Assembly: GCA_031835245.1 (NCBI GenBank)
Contig: JAVKOQ010000020.1
Location: 64,501-128,500 of the forward strand
Length of the DNA stretch: 64,000 nt
Source: Balamuthia mandrillaris
Lineage: Eukaryota > Discosea > Longamoebia > Balamuthiidae
Direction: 5' to 3'
Part shown: in pieces, positions 11,838 to 26,268 of the stretch
How positions within the stretch are numbered: the stretch's first letter is position 1
Layout of the letters: each line of letters opens with the position of its first letter
Translations under genes and position numbers: made by a program
The notes under the pieces: generated by a model
What the model was told of the DNA's origin: nothing
The model's input: the letters and a program-made list of their open reading frames with translations, nothing else
The model's database searches: none

Positions 11838-14800
11838 TTATTCGAAGTTGACCACTTCGGCAGAACTGGATATATCTTTCTTGCTCCTTCTCCTCTGCAC
11901 CAGCACCACCGTCACGATCACCACAACCACCGCCAACACCACCACTCCCAACACCACCGGCAACACAATCACCAACACTCCATCGTCATCCTCCTCATCT
12001 GCATCCTCTCCACCATCACCATCTTCACCTCCTTCGGACGCCAACAAAACGGACACATCAGGATCGTACCTCAGAGAGTGTTGGAAATGAGGCAAAGTGA
12101 ACACAACTTCCACATCTGATGCTTCTTGCTGCGAGGCCTCCACCACCACTCCCACCTGCAATGCTGTTGCAAAGTCCTCCTCCGCCCAAGCGATCGACAG
12201 CACGCGCAACAAAGCCGAACTGTGCTCGGCCTCCAGCTCGAACTCCTGTTGAATGCTCTCCTCCCCTTCCTCGTCTTTGTTCTCGGTGATGCTCAACCAT
12301 TGGGCCTCTCCTGTGCGAAGGGTGGTGTGCAGCTCCAACACGTTGTTCTCATCGGCAAACGGCCAATCCTCCAACACCAACGTCCACTTCAAGCTGTCCA
12401 CCCCAAACTCCAAAACCGATCCGTCTGGCAGCTCCACTGCTCCTCCGGCTTCAACCGCTCGGAACCGCACTTCCATTCTTGTGGAGGCCCCATGAGACAC
12501 GTTCAAGTTGGTGGAGAAGACCGTCTCTCCAGAGGCAGAATCCACGACATTGTCCCACATCACCTCGGCCAGAGAAACGGTGAGCACCGCTTGTTCAGAA
12601 GGGTCCTTCTCCACAAACTCCAAGAAGAAGGCTCGAAGAGACGCAGTTGCGCCAGGGTTTTGGGGATCATCATCAGGAGGAGCAAAGGCTCCAAACACAA
12701 AGTCAGGGGTGCCCTCTGGGAAAGCCACAGCCGCGGAGGTCAAACGCAATGCAGAGGTCACCACCACATCCATTTTGAAGTTGTCGGATTGAAGAACGTG
12801 GGACGGAGTTTCCCCAGCAGTGGGTTCAATCATCACGGAGAATGACTTGGTGGAAGAGGTGTCTTGGATGGAGAGGGTGTAGTCTGCTTGCGATTGTCCT
12901 GGTTGCACGTTTATCACGTTTTCCTCCAAGGAAACAGAAGGATCGCCGATGGGCAGGCCGTTTGTGGTGAGCTTCAACGGAAACTGTCCCTCTGGAAGAG
13001 GATCGAAACGAACAGAGAATCGCTCTGGTCTGGCCTCGAAGAGGACCACTTTCTTCTGTTTGTTCTTGTCGGAGACCACCAGGTGGGTTGGGTTGGGTTG
13101 CCATGCAGCCGTAGGGAGGATGGTCATTTGGCAGTCCCTCTGGCCCAGCTTCCATGGACCCCAGACAGCTGAGGAAGATTCACAAAGGAAGACAGGCACG
13201 TTGGAAGGTTGCCCAGTGTGAAGGGTGTAAGAGAGGATCAGCTCTGAAGATCGCAGGCTGAAGAGTGCCCCATCCTCTGTGGTCCAAAACAAATCAGAAA
13301 AGAGCGACACAACTCAACGGCAATAAAGAAAATATGTGGCGTACCAGCTATAACGTTCCCATCCAACAACGCAACAGGCCCGTTGCTGTACCATTTGGAA
13401 GAGTCCAGTTGGACTGGTGATAAGGTCAAAAGTCAGTCATTTTTGAGAGGCAAGGACTACACATGAACAGGATACGTACCAAGGAAAGAGCCACTGTTGT
13501 CAGCAAAGCTAACTCTCCCATTTTGTAGCCATTCAGCATTCAACAGTTCTACAGCTAAACCAAGAAAAAGAAGCTCAATGGTCGAATGATAATTATTGGA
13601 GAAGACAAAGATAGGTGAGAAGTGAACTTACATCGATTTCCACCTTCAAAGGCAACCTCACCATCTGAAATCCATTTGCTGTGGGACAAATAAACCCCTT
13701 TACACAGAGAAACCAAAGTGAAGATAAGCTTACTAGCAGAGAAATTATAGGAGAAGGAAAAGGAAAAGGAGGAGTAGGGAGGAGGAGTGAGAAGGAGAAG
13801 GATTGAGAAGAAGTCAGATACGTTACCTCTTTCAGGCGTACCCACAAACTTCACAAGACCTTTGCTGTGCCAGTGTGCGTCAGGGCTAACTACAACCGCA
13901 GCGTTGGCTTCACAACCCGAACGGAAGAACGAAAACCAGAGATTTAACAAAACAAACAACAATAATAAACGTATAAACGTGAGCAATGGACAAGAAAGAA
14001 AGAGAGAACGCACGAATTAGTTGATCTCCATGAATGATCACATTGTTGTTGCTCTCCCACAACGCCCCGTCCTTCAATATGACTTACCGAGTAATGAAAT
14101 ATACGTTATCAGCATACAGAGAGCGAGAGAAAGAGAGAAAGAGAGAGAATCAGAGACTAAGAAGGCATCGGCATGCTAACCAGCATTTGATGAAGGACCA
14201 ACGGCAAGGTTGTCGGTCGTAAGGATAGCTCCTTCCCCCATGCTGATGGCCGCTTTGTCAACGTTTTGGATGTAAACGTTTTGCAGCGTGAGCGAAGTGT
14301 TCTCACGCATTTCAAGGACGGCTGACCATGTACAAGGTCCTGCTAGCCACACGTTGCTAAAGCTCCAACTCGCCGAAATACCACCAGTGGTAGTACACCC
14401 TTGAATAACAACGTCAGACGGCTGTGCTCCTTCTCCACTGTATTTTTTTTGTGTTTAGTTACAAAACGTTAAAAAGAACGAAGAAGAAGAAGAAGAAAAA
14501 GAAGAAGAAAAAGAAGAAGAAGAAGAACGAAGAACAAGAACAAGAAGAAGCAGAAGGAGATGAAGAACAAGAGTCAACAATAAGTTCAAAAAGCAGTAGT
14601 CAAACTTACATAATTATCACATAATAAGTGGGTGAAAGTTCTGAGTACAAGGAAGAGTAATTGTTGGGAGTAAGGTGCAACACAACGGGTTCGTTTACAA
14701 CACCGACTTAACGTCACAACAAAACACAACAAACCAAACATAAATAACTGTTAGAAAACTTGGACGTAACAAAGGGTAAAAATAAGCAAGGTTTTTGGTT

Positions 14801-15054
14801 TAGTACCAACGGCCTCGGCAATTGTGCTCGAGCAAGCACCTTCTGCTTCCGGAGGACAGCTCGTTTGGTTGGCAACGATCCACACTTCTGTTATTATTTG
14901 AAAATAAAAAACGGGGCGTTAGAGGACACAGAAAAAGAAAAAAAATAGCGAGTTCAAAAGAGGAATGTTTACCTCGGACCAAGGCATCAGCAGCAAACAG
15001 GTTGAGAGCACCTCCGGCCCAAAGCGCAAGCCACAGCAGCAACGGGAGCTTCAT
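11838..15054 (-). CDS. Secreted beta-helix type I membrane protein
   Basis: The first exon (from 15054) encodes a signal peptide, MKLPLLLWLALWAGGALNL. The next reads EVWIVANQTSCPPEAEGACS and STIAEAV, the opening of parallel beta-helix proteins of amoebae. Following exons give strand-turn repeats such as SDVVIQGCTTTGGISASWSF and TSLTLQNVYIQNVDKAAISM. A series of small exons each carries a similar unit (KDGALWESNNNVIIHGDQ, SPDAHWHSKGLVKFVG, KWISDGEVAFEGGN, EWLQNGRVSFADNSG, SKWYSNGPVALLDGN). The large last exon (13310-11838) has beta-rich ectodomain sequence, an acidic stalk, one transmembrane helix near 11900-11970 and a short basic tail (QRRRSKKD). It is probably a cell-surface or phagosomal protein; the ligand is unknown. 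The exon repeats suggest growth by exon duplication. Confidence 0.75.
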
Positions 15055-15236
15055 TCTTTTGTTTGTTCTATTTTTTCAATGCTCGTCAAAACTGGATGGT
15101 GCACTGAAACTGGGGCATTTGTAGTTTGGCTATAAAGCAAGATGGGGCGTAACGAATCATTGAGCGATCTGCTTAATTATGAAATAAGTTTATCATTATG
15201 GAGAAAGATCCTGTAAGGGCCTGCGCCTTGTAGGGA

Positions 15237-15989
15237 TTAGCCAAGCCACCGCGCCACCTCCGTATGGCCACGGAGGACAGCAACGTTGTGGCACGATGCT
15301 TTGTCCCAGGGGCACCCGTTCTCAACGGCCCATTGCAAGACCTCCAGATGTCCTCCAGCAGCTGCCTGGTGGCAGGTCCAATGGTCCCAAGGACAACGGT
15401 TCCTTCTGAGCCACTTGAGCACCTCCAAGTGGCCTCTGGATGCTGCCGCAATGGCGCATAAAGGCAGCCCGTGCTGGCTTGGCCAGGGAAAGCCCTCTGC
15501 ACGAGCCCATTGCAGTATTTCCAAATGGCCATGCCTGGCTGCTTCTGCCATCCACCCCGTGGACGTGTTCTTCCTGCAGATGTGTCGCTGTCGCAACCAC
15601 TTAAGCACTTTCAGGTGCCCGTGGGTAGCTGCCGCGAAGCACACCAAAGTAGCATCGTATGGGCAATAGGGCCAGGAGAACAGCCAGCGGAGCACCTCCA
15701 GCTGGCCGTTGGCAGCGGCAGCCACGCTAGAGTTCTCGCCCAAGCGGTAGCCGTTCTGCAACGACCACCGCAACAGGGACATGGAGCTGCAGGCTCCGCT
15801 CACAGAAAGCTTGCTTCGTAGTTGTTCGGGACAGCAGGAGTACCACCGCTTGCAGGTCCTGGCAGCTATTGCCACCATATCTTTGGGCAGCAATTCAAAG
15901 GTGTAACTAAGAAGCTCGTCAGGTAACTCCTCCTCCACCCAACACTTGTCAACGACTTCTTCGTCCTCTTTGCGTTGCATGCATGCCAT
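15237..15989 (-). CDS. F-box protein with ankyrin-like GCPWD repeats
   Basis: An intron-less ORF of 250 residues. Residues 18-60 form an F-box (LPDELLSYTFELLPKDM, then CKRWYSC). The rest is a tandem of about 33-residue ankyrin-type repeats with the cores GHLEVLKWLRRNRCPWD and GGHLEVLQWAVENGCPWD. F-box proteins dock substrates to SCF ubiquitin ligases; this repeat type is frequent in amoebae and in giant DNA viruses that infect them. The ORF stops soon after the last repeat (GHTEVARWLG). ATG 15989 is the only good start. A TGTCGACA palindrome lies 40 bases upstream. The target is unknown. Confidence 0.85.
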   Translation of the reverse strand: MACMQRKEDEEVVDKCWVEEELPDELLSYTFELLPKDMVAIAARTCKRWYSCCPEQLRSKLSVSGACSSMSLLRWSLQNGYRLGENSSVAAAANGQLEVLRWLFSWPYCPYDATLVCFAAATHGHLKVLKWLRQRHICRKNTSTGWMAEAARHGHLEILQWARAEGFPWPSQHGLPLCAIAAASRGHLEVLKWLRRNRCPWDHWTCHQAAAGGHLEVLQWAVENGCPWDKASCHNVAVLRGHTEVARWLG

Positions 15990-16028
15990 TCGTTTTGCCT
16001 CCTAGCTTTCTTTCTTACGCCTCTATGG

Positions 16029-16036
16029 TGTCGACA
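16029..16036. promoter_or_regulatory. TGTCGACA palindrome upstream of the F-box gene
   Basis: The perfect 8-base palindrome lies 40 bases from the F-box gene start and 192 bases from the propeller gene start. The same octamer recurs in other spacers of this window. Confidence 0.4.
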
Positions 16037-16227
16037 CTGATCACCTCACGCATATAATGAACAGTTTTGTTTTAAGTTGACCGCCTAAGAGACGGAGGTA
16101 ATATGTTAATATAGGTTCCTTCACAACGGACCATGTGACCCAAGGTAATGCAATTTTGGACCGCTTCGGGGTGTTCATTCCCCTTTGAGGGATTTATTGT
16201 AACAGCACAAACCAAACGTGAAAGAGG

Positions 16228-17184
16228 ATGCAGGCGCTCTTCCTTTGTGTGTCCCTCGTGTACGCGTTGGCAATAGTGGTCCAAGGCCAAGGGCTTGCTA
16301 GTGGTTGGAGCAAAGCGCATGCTGACCTAAGGAATTCAAATGTGCACCCTTCGACGGGTGGCATCCGGTCACTCCACAATACAGAAGTTCGTAATGCTTT
16401 GTATCACTTCCTTTGTTATTTTACCGACTAACTCTTGTTTTGTTTTGTCTTTTGGTAGTATGTTGCGTTATTCGAGGCGGAGTGGAAGAACGGAGGAGCA
16501 GCGCATGACCAACATGGCAATAGTTACTTCCCAGCCATTAAAACCCTCTATCAGCTCAACCGCACAGGCGACTGGAACTCCGCCCAGCTACAAACAGCGG
16601 AGCACTTTGGAACGCCTGCACTGAGTGACGACGGCAAAGTGCTGCTCCTCTCCAAATCCTCCTTGGATTTGCTCGATCTGGATTCTCACACTGTCCTCTC
16701 TACCTCGTGGTCTCCGCTCGAATGGACTCTACATGGGTCCTCCGCAACTGTAGGTAAGTTGTTTGGTACAAGAGCTAAAAGGAATTCTAATACATAACAA
16801 AACCGTAAAGTGGAAGGAATGATCTACGTGCTAAACTCCAATGGAGAGTTGATGGCCTTTGATTTCGACCTGCAGCTGCAAGCCTCCAATGGTGCTGCTA
16901 GGCTATGGCCTCAAGTGGACAATTTTGTGGAGTTCTGCACACCTGCAACGGACGGGCAGGGCAACTTTTTCTACTTCTCCGAGTCGGATGAAAGCGGGAC
17001 GGTCTTCGCTGTTCGGCTTCCCGAGAATGAGCTTCGGTGGAACCGTTCCATGACTGAGCTGGATCCTCTTCCCTCTTTGAACGGCTTGTACAACTTGGGA
17101 GGTGCTCCTTCTCTCTCAGAAGACAGCGGTCTCCTGTTTGTGGTTTGTATCAAGGCTGTCTTGTTCTTCTCTCCTCATCTCGTC

Positions 17185-17228
<44 letters not shown>

Positions 17229-17808
17229 ATCTATCTATACTTATGGTTCGTTTGCACCATGAAGCCATTGGTTTTCGGTGGGGTGGTGGCGTTGGACGCA
17301 AGCAATGGGGAAGTGGTCTGGGCCACTGCCATAGGCGATGGGTATTATTACGCGGAGAAACAGGTCCCAACTATAAGTCCCTTGGATGGGTTTGCCTCAC
17401 TCTCTGTCCCTATTTTCTACGCCGATTGCGTTCACTGACACGAGCCTTGTCCCACAACTCTCAGAACAATCGTCACCCATTGGCAAGAATCCCAGAATGA
17501 CTCCTTGGTGGTGGTTGGTCTCGACCCTCACACCGGGGAACAAGTGCATTTTCTGAAAGCATTTGAAGGGTCAATCTCTTCAAGCTCGTTCAACTCCCCA
17601 GGAGCAACCTCAGCGGATGGAGTGTACTACCTTTCCGTTCCAGACCTCATTGTGGCTGTGGACTTGGAGAACTTTGAGGTGATGTGGCATTTTAGCGAAA
17701 CCAAACCTGTTAGCTTTCAATCCATTTCCATCGCAGCCGATGGAAGCGTTTACTTCCCTCTGAACTGGGAGTTCATGGCAGTGTTGCGTGAGTAACTTCT
17801 TTAACAAC

Positions 17809-17847
<39 letters not shown>

Positions 17848-18199
17848 TTCTTCGTGTTGTTTCCTTATCTTTTGTTAACTCACAGGGTGCAAGGCAAACT
17901 TCGTCCTGGATGCCACGGGCACCTGCAGCAACGAATGTGCCCACCCAAAGGCCAGGCTCATTGGCAGGAACCTTTGTGGCTACGACTGCGGTGACTCAGT
18001 CCAAGTCCTCTTTCCTTTGGTGGAGCCTCGATGTGGCGCTTGTCAAGCAGGCGAGTACTGGTCTACGGAGGAGCTTGTGTGTCAGTACTGTCCTGCGGGC
18101 TTGAGCAGTCCTGCTGGCTCCATCGGCGCAGACTCATGCGTGGAAGATGGCTCAGGGAGCACAAGGGTCTGTTCTTTGTTTGCTCGTTTGCTCCAATAA
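16228..18199 (+). CDS. Secreted PQQ-like beta-propeller protein with Cys-rich tail
   Basis: The ORF opens with a signal peptide, MQALFLCVSLVYALAIVVQG. Several exons follow, separated by introns with CT repeats (17190-17225, 17813-17845). Propeller-type blades are visible: GMIYVLNSNGELMAFDFD, VVALDASNGEVVWATAIGDG, SLVVVGLDPHTGEQVHFL, GVYYLSVPDLIVAVDLENFE and GSVYFPLNWEFMAVL. These V-x-ALD-x-x-GE-x-x-W strands are the PQQ or quinoprotein-like repeat. The C-terminus has a Cys-rich segment ending CGACQAGEYWSTEELVCQYC and PAGLSSPAGS, like ephrin-receptor or GCC2/GCC3 modules. It is probably extracellular or lysosomal. Catalytic use of PQQ cannot be inferred. The first two exon borders are approximate. 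Confidence 0.75.
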
Positions 18200-18271
18200 T
18201 GACCATAAATAACTTGATAACGTGAGAGAGAGAGAGAGAGAGAGCTACAAGCAGCATCAATTGGGGTTGTT

Positions 18272-19347
<1,076 letters not shown>

Positions 19348-19650
19348 TTGTTGCTTCGTGCGTGTGCTATGAGCGAAGTGTAGGGTAGACAAAAAGTAAA
19401 ACACAAAAGTGACGGAAGAGGGAGAGAGAGGAAAAAAAAAGCTTTAACACCGGTAACGTTTAGTGCCTTTTATCCTCTCCTCGCCGTTGTTTTTCTTTTT
19501 CCATTCCGTTTTCTTTCGGTCGTATAACGAATGTGACGCAAGCTATAGATCAAACCAATACCAAATCAAAAAATCTGCTGATCTCAACCATTGATTGGCT
19601 GAAAATCAAAAAACAAGATCGGCAAAAGGATTTGTTTATTCTTTTTTTCT

Positions 19651-20365
19651 TCACTTGGAGAAACAGGCGGACTGCAGGGCCTCCTCGATGTCGGCTTTGG
19701 AGGGGGGGCCGACCTCAAAGTCCACGAACGCCGCGCGTTGCTTCATGACGGTGCAAACGTTCCACGGCCAGAAGCCGACCACCTTGTCAAACAGCCAAGG
19801 AGCGTACAGCCCTTGGCCTTCACCCGCGACGGCGGTGAGGGGCCTCAGCACGAAAGAAGAGCGGTAGTCCTCCTTCTTGCCCTCGCACCTGCTTTCCGGC
19901 CTGCTGTACACGGGGCAGTCCTGGTAGTCCCCGCACTTGACCGTGGCGTTGGACGCGTAGGTGCCGTTGGGGCTGCCCACCGTGTTGGCAAAGTCCACCG
20001 TCCGCAATGCCGTCTCCCCGCTCCAGTAAAACGGGAAGCCCTCCTGGCAGGAGGCCGCCTCGTAGACCTTCTTCTGGCAGCCTTGCCCAGGGAGGACCTT
20101 CCAGGCCGACACCTTGCCCTCCTTGCAGAAGAGGTACTGGTCGATGGGGTAGGGGCTGGTCACCTGCACCCTGCCACGAAAGTTTTGGCCGTCGTAGAAG
20201 ACGCGGGTGAGGGTCAGGGCCGTGGGCTCGCTGCTGGCCACCTCTCGGTAGCTGTACTGCGTGGGGAAACGAGGCGCAGCAGCTGCAACGGGAACCGCCT
20301 GCATCATCATCAGCAGCGACGATGCAGCGGCAAGCAGAAGCAAGACAAGGCTGAGGCTGTTCTTG

Positions 20366-20370
<5 letters not shown>
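19651..20370 (-). CDS. Secreted Cys-containing protein of unknown family
   Basis: A single-exon ORF of 239 residues. The N-terminus MNKNSLSLVLLLLAAASSLL is a signal peptide. The mature part has about ten Cys residues in spaced positions (FCKEG, GCQKK, SCQEG, VKCGDYQDCPVY, RCEGK, NVCTV, SACFSK) and NGT and NAT glycosylation sequons. It resembles no family I can name. It lies next to, and in the same orientation as, the ependymin-like gene, with which it shares a secretion signal and a final acidic FE or DFE followed by Cys. A distant relationship is possible but unproven. A CT run sits immediately upstream of its ATG. Confidence 0.7.
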
Positions 20371-20406
<36 letters not shown>

Positions 20407-20654
20407 TGTTTGGTGTGGTTCTTGTCAAGTCTTTTGTGTGTGTGCGTAGGTAGACGTTTGTTGTCTTTGACCAGAACAACACCAAAAAAAAAACAATGTG
20501 CATGGTGGGAATGGTGGGAATGGTGGGGTAGAAGGAGTAATTAGGGGTGAAGATGAAAAGGAACGTGTGTTATCTTTCTCTCTATCTCTCTCTCGCTGTA
20601 TTTACAGGAACATGGAAACACATAATAACAAGGAAAAAAAAAAAACAAAACTGT

Positions 20655-22254
<1,600 letters not shown>

Positions 22255-23310
22255 TCAGGGGCACCCATTCTCTCTTGCCCACTTCAACACCTCGGAATGT
22301 CCCTTCTCAGCGGCCCACTTGCCCACTCGGCTGTCCCAGGGGCACCCGTGCTCTCTTACCCATTTCAAAACCTCCAGGTGTCCGTTTCTGGCAGCACAAG
22401 CACATGTCTCTTCATTCCACGGGCACCCGTTCTCTCTCGCCCACTGTAACACCCCCAAGTGCCCGTTCCTGGCTGCGCGAGCACATGTCTCTTCATCCCA
22501 AGGACACCCGGTCTCTCTCGCCCACTGCAACACCTCCAAATGTCCATTGGCGGCAGCCATCAAACAAGTCTCCAAACCCCAAAGACACCCGTTTTCTATC
22601 GCGAATTTCAGCACTTCCAGATGTCCATTCGAAGCTGCGGCAGCACAAATGTCTGAGTTACCGAGGAGCGACGCCTGGTTCACCGATTTCAACACTCCCA
22701 AATGGCCGTTCTTGGCAGCGAGGTATACCACGTCTTCATCCGAAGGGCACCCGTTGTTTGTAGCCCAGGCCAGAACTTCCACGTGCCCGTTCTCGGCAGC
22801 ACAGATGCAAGTGTTGCCGTCCCATGGGCACCCGTTTGCCCTTGCCCACTTCAGCACATCCAAATGGCCACCCTCAGCGGCGGAGGCGCACGTCCACGCG
22901 TCCCAGGGACAGCCATTGTAATACGCCCACTTCAGCACCTCCAAGTGCCCGTTCCGTGCTGCAGCTTGGCAGATCCACTCGTTCCATGCACAGCCATGGC
23001 AACGCGCCCAACGCAGCGCTTCCACACAACCGTTGGCTGCGGCTTGCTGGCAGGTCCACAGGTCCCAATAATAGCCCTGTTGAAGGCAGGCCCACTGCAA
23101 GGAAGCGAATGACGAGCAGGCCCATCGAATGGAGAACTTGTTCCTGAGGTGAGAAGGGCTGCAGGAGTACCAGCGGCGGCTGGTCCTGGAGGTCGGCGCA
23201 ACGCTCTCCTTCGGCACCCAAGATAGAATAAGGCAAAACACCTCATCTGGCAAAAGGTCCACCACACTAAAAGTCATTTCCTCGCTTTCGCCATCCTTCA
23301 CAGTTTGCAT
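22255..23310 (-). CDS. F-box protein with ten or more ankyrin-like GCPWD repeats
   Basis: An intron-less ORF of 351 residues from ATG 23310. Residues 13-50 are an F-box (VVDLLPDEVFCLILSWVPKE, then SRRWYSC). It is followed by about ten repeats of about 29-33 residues with cores such as NGHLEVLKWAYYNGCPWD, GGHLDVLKWARANGCPWD, NGHLGVLQWARENGCPWN and NGHLEVLKWVREHGCPWD. The ORF ends abruptly on a repeat core (WARENGCP), suggesting the repeat number changes by slippage or unequal exchange. It is a paralogue of the gene at 15237-15989 in the same orientation. Probable SCF substrate adaptor; target unknown. The repeats give several long shadow ORFs on the plus strand. Confidence 0.88.
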   Translation of the reverse strand: MQTVKDGESEEMTFSVVDLLPDEVFCLILSWVPKESVAPTSRTSRRWYSCSPSHLRNKFSIRWACSSFASLQWACLQQGYYWDLWTCQQAAANGCVEALRWARCHGCAWNEWICQAAARNGHLEVLKWAYYNGCPWDAWTCASAAEGGHLDVLKWARANGCPWDGNTCICAAENGHVEVLAWATNNGCPSDEDVVYLAAKNGHLGVLKSVNQASLLGNSDICAAAASNGHLEVLKFAIENGCLWGLETCLMAAANGHLEVLQWARETGCPWDEETCARAARNGHLGVLQWARENGCPWNEETCACAARNGHLEVLKWVREHGCPWDSRVGKWAAEKGHSEVLKWARENGCP

Positions 23311-23795
23311 TGAAACTTGCTCTTGCGTTTTTGTAGTAGCATAAAGAAAAGAAAAGCGAGAGGTGGCAACTGTAGAAAAAGCAGCGGGGCGGTTCCTCAA
23401 TGTTTCCTGTTCTTTTCTTCAAATGTCCATGGAGTGAGAACGGAACGGGAAAAATAAGAAAAACGCAGGAAAAAAAATGAAAGAAAAGTTCAAACTTGGG
23501 CACGAGTCTATTTTGTTTTGCAGTGTTTCCAGGCTCCCCCCTTCTGTTCCATCGCCACGTGAGCGGAGTATGCCCGCACACCCATCCCAGGCGTCAGGGA
23601 GATCTTGGCCCCCAAAGCTGGGATGCCTCGCGTCATTCAAGAATGATAAGAATTCAAAGAATTTTAAAATATGTCGACAAATTATTTAAGGCATGCAAAG
23701 AATGAATTGATTTCTGTCGACAAGTTCATTTTTTTTTGTTTAAAGGAAAAAAATAGAGAGAGAGAGAGAAAGAGCGAAAGTGAGAAGAGAGAGAG
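23311..23795. promoter_or_regulatory. Divergent spacer of F-box gene and NOMO with two TGTCGACA sites
   Basis: TGTCGACA occurs twice (23672-23679 and 23715-23722), 43 bases apart. A GA run (23756-23794) directly precedes the NOMO start, probably as 5' UTR. No coding exon is supported, although short ORFs exist. Confidence 0.45.
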
Positions 23796-26224
23796 ATGAC
23801 TACGACACTACGGAGCGGCCTTCCGCTTTTATTTTTGGTGGTCTGCGGCCAGCTCCTGGCGCATGTGGTGGTGGCGGCGGCGGCGCAGGGCGAAGTCTAC
23901 GGCTTTGGAGGGTTCGTCAAGGCCTCCGCCGACCTCATGCGCAGCGCCGAGGACCGCAAGCTGGACTACTCCCTCATTAAAGTGGAGCTCCTCACCGAGC
24001 CGGGAGGCATCGTCAAGGACGTGGCCGAGTGCGCGCCCAACGGCTATTACTTCCTGCCCATCTATGACAAAGGAACTTTCAGGCTTCGCATCCGAGGCCC
24101 CGAGGGCTGGCATTTTGGTTCGTTACCCTTCTTTTTTTTTTCTCTCCCTCAAAATCACACATTTGATTAAACTTTCCCTCACTCGTTTGCTTTTTTTTTT
24201 CTCACTCTCTCCCTCACTCACGCTCTGTCCCCCTCGCAGCTCCTGAATCTATTCTTGTGGATGACACTACCTCAGAAGATGTCAACTTTGAGTTCACTGG
24301 CTTCACTCTTTCCGGCAAGGTATAAAAAAAAACGCTTGTTCTCTCTTCTCTATTTTTTTTCTTCCCCTTCAACCATGCTTGCTCTTCTCACTTCGCTTCT
24401 TCCTTTCTGTGATTGTTTTTTTTTTGGTTAAAAAAGGTGGTAGGCTCTCGCAACAAGGAGAGCTGCGCGAGTGAGGACGTTGGCCCGGAGGGCGTCACCA
24501 TCACATTGGTCGACAAGGAGAGCGGCAAGGAGTTGACCACGACCACCACCGCCAAAGGAGGCAGCTACATCTTTGAGAACGTCTTCCCTGGCACCTATTC
24601 TCTCAAAGCATCTCATCCCTCTTGGCTCTTCTCTTTGGTACATTGCTCCTCCTTTCTCTTATGTTTGCCCGCTTTTTTTTTAACACTGTGCTCCCTTTTT
24701 TCCAAACTTAAAGGACGAGACAGTGGTAGAATTGGAGTGGGACAACGTGGTCGTAGGCAAAGACTTTGGTATCAAGGGCTACGGCCTCACAGGCTCCGTT
24801 ATGAGCAAGGAGGACAACCAACAAGGACGTCCTGAGCCTGTAGCTGGCGTCGACTTTCTCCTTTATTCTGCCGCCAATGAGAAGTCCGTGAGTGTCCACT
24901 GCGATCCTCCCACCGTCAGACCCCCAAATGGTATTTCCTCTGCAGTTTTTTCTTTTGAGACCGATTATTATTCACTAACGCTGTTCCTTGTTTGCCTTAT
25001 CTCGTTTTCTCTGTTCTTTTACTCGAGAAGACCCAAGGACGCCCTTGTGCGGAGCGGTCTCGGACGAGCATGGTCATTTTGTCTTTAACGGCATTCCTTG
25101 TGGCCGCTACACTGTTGTTCCCTATTACAAGAGTGCCGATACCATGTTTGACTTGCTGCCCGCTCGTCAAGATGTTTCTGTCTTGCAAGGTACTTCTATC
25201 ACCCAAAGAAATACTTTCTTCTGTCGTTTGTATATTTCTGCGTCGTTAGTTATGTTATTTGTTTTTTCTATCTTTTTTTGTTTAAATCTATGTTCTGCTT
25301 TGGCAGCTCTATTTTTTGGTGGTTAATAACAAAATAAACAACAGGGGATGCTACACTGGAGACTCCTTTCCATGTATCTGGCTTTTCTGTCAGCGGAAGT
25401 GTTGTTGATCAAGAGGGCAAAGGTATAGAGGGGGTCAGCATTATCGTGAACGGCAAAGCAAGCGCAGTCACTGATAAACAAGGGTTAGTTCATCCGCGTT
25501 CTCTATCTTTTTTGTTCCTCACACATGGTTTGCTTACTTTATTTTAGTCTCTTTACTCTTGAGAAGATGAAGACAGGAAATTACGACATTGAAGCACAGA
25601 AAGAGCACGTTTTCTTCGAGACATTGCGTGACTACCGCGTTTCTCCACAGTCTGCCCGTCTTCCTGCCATTACCGCCACAAGGTTTGTTTCACTCGTTCT
25701 CAGCCTCTCTGCTTGTCTCTTTCATTTCAATACTGACTTGTGGTGTATGACAGCTACCATTTGTGCGGGCACATCACCATCGATAACCTTCCTTCAGGTT
25801 TGACACCTGCTTCCCATAGAGAAGTTGTCCTTGTCGCCACTGAAGGCAAAGAGCAGCGCACGTAAGTCTTCTTTTCCGCTTTTATTGTTGTTTGCTTATT
25901 TTTCTTCGTGGTTGTTTTATGAAGCTCGACGGACCCGTCAGGCCACTTTTGCTTCAAAGTACAACCGGGAACCTATCAAGTGACTCCTCGTCTTCTTCCT
26001 GAAGAAGAGAAGGCAGGACTCTTATTGAGTCCTCCCACCCGCAAAGTGGCCCTCAACAAAGCGCCTGTGTTGGACATTGGCTTTGGACAGGCTCTCTTGA
26101 CAGTGACTGGCGTTGTGCGGTGTATCGAATCGCCGTGCGACTCGTCCATTTCCATTATGCTCACATCTGTTGATCGACCGAATTATATGATGACAACCGG
26201 TCTTGGTGTTGGTATTACAGGTTT

Positions 26225-26268
<44 letters not shown>

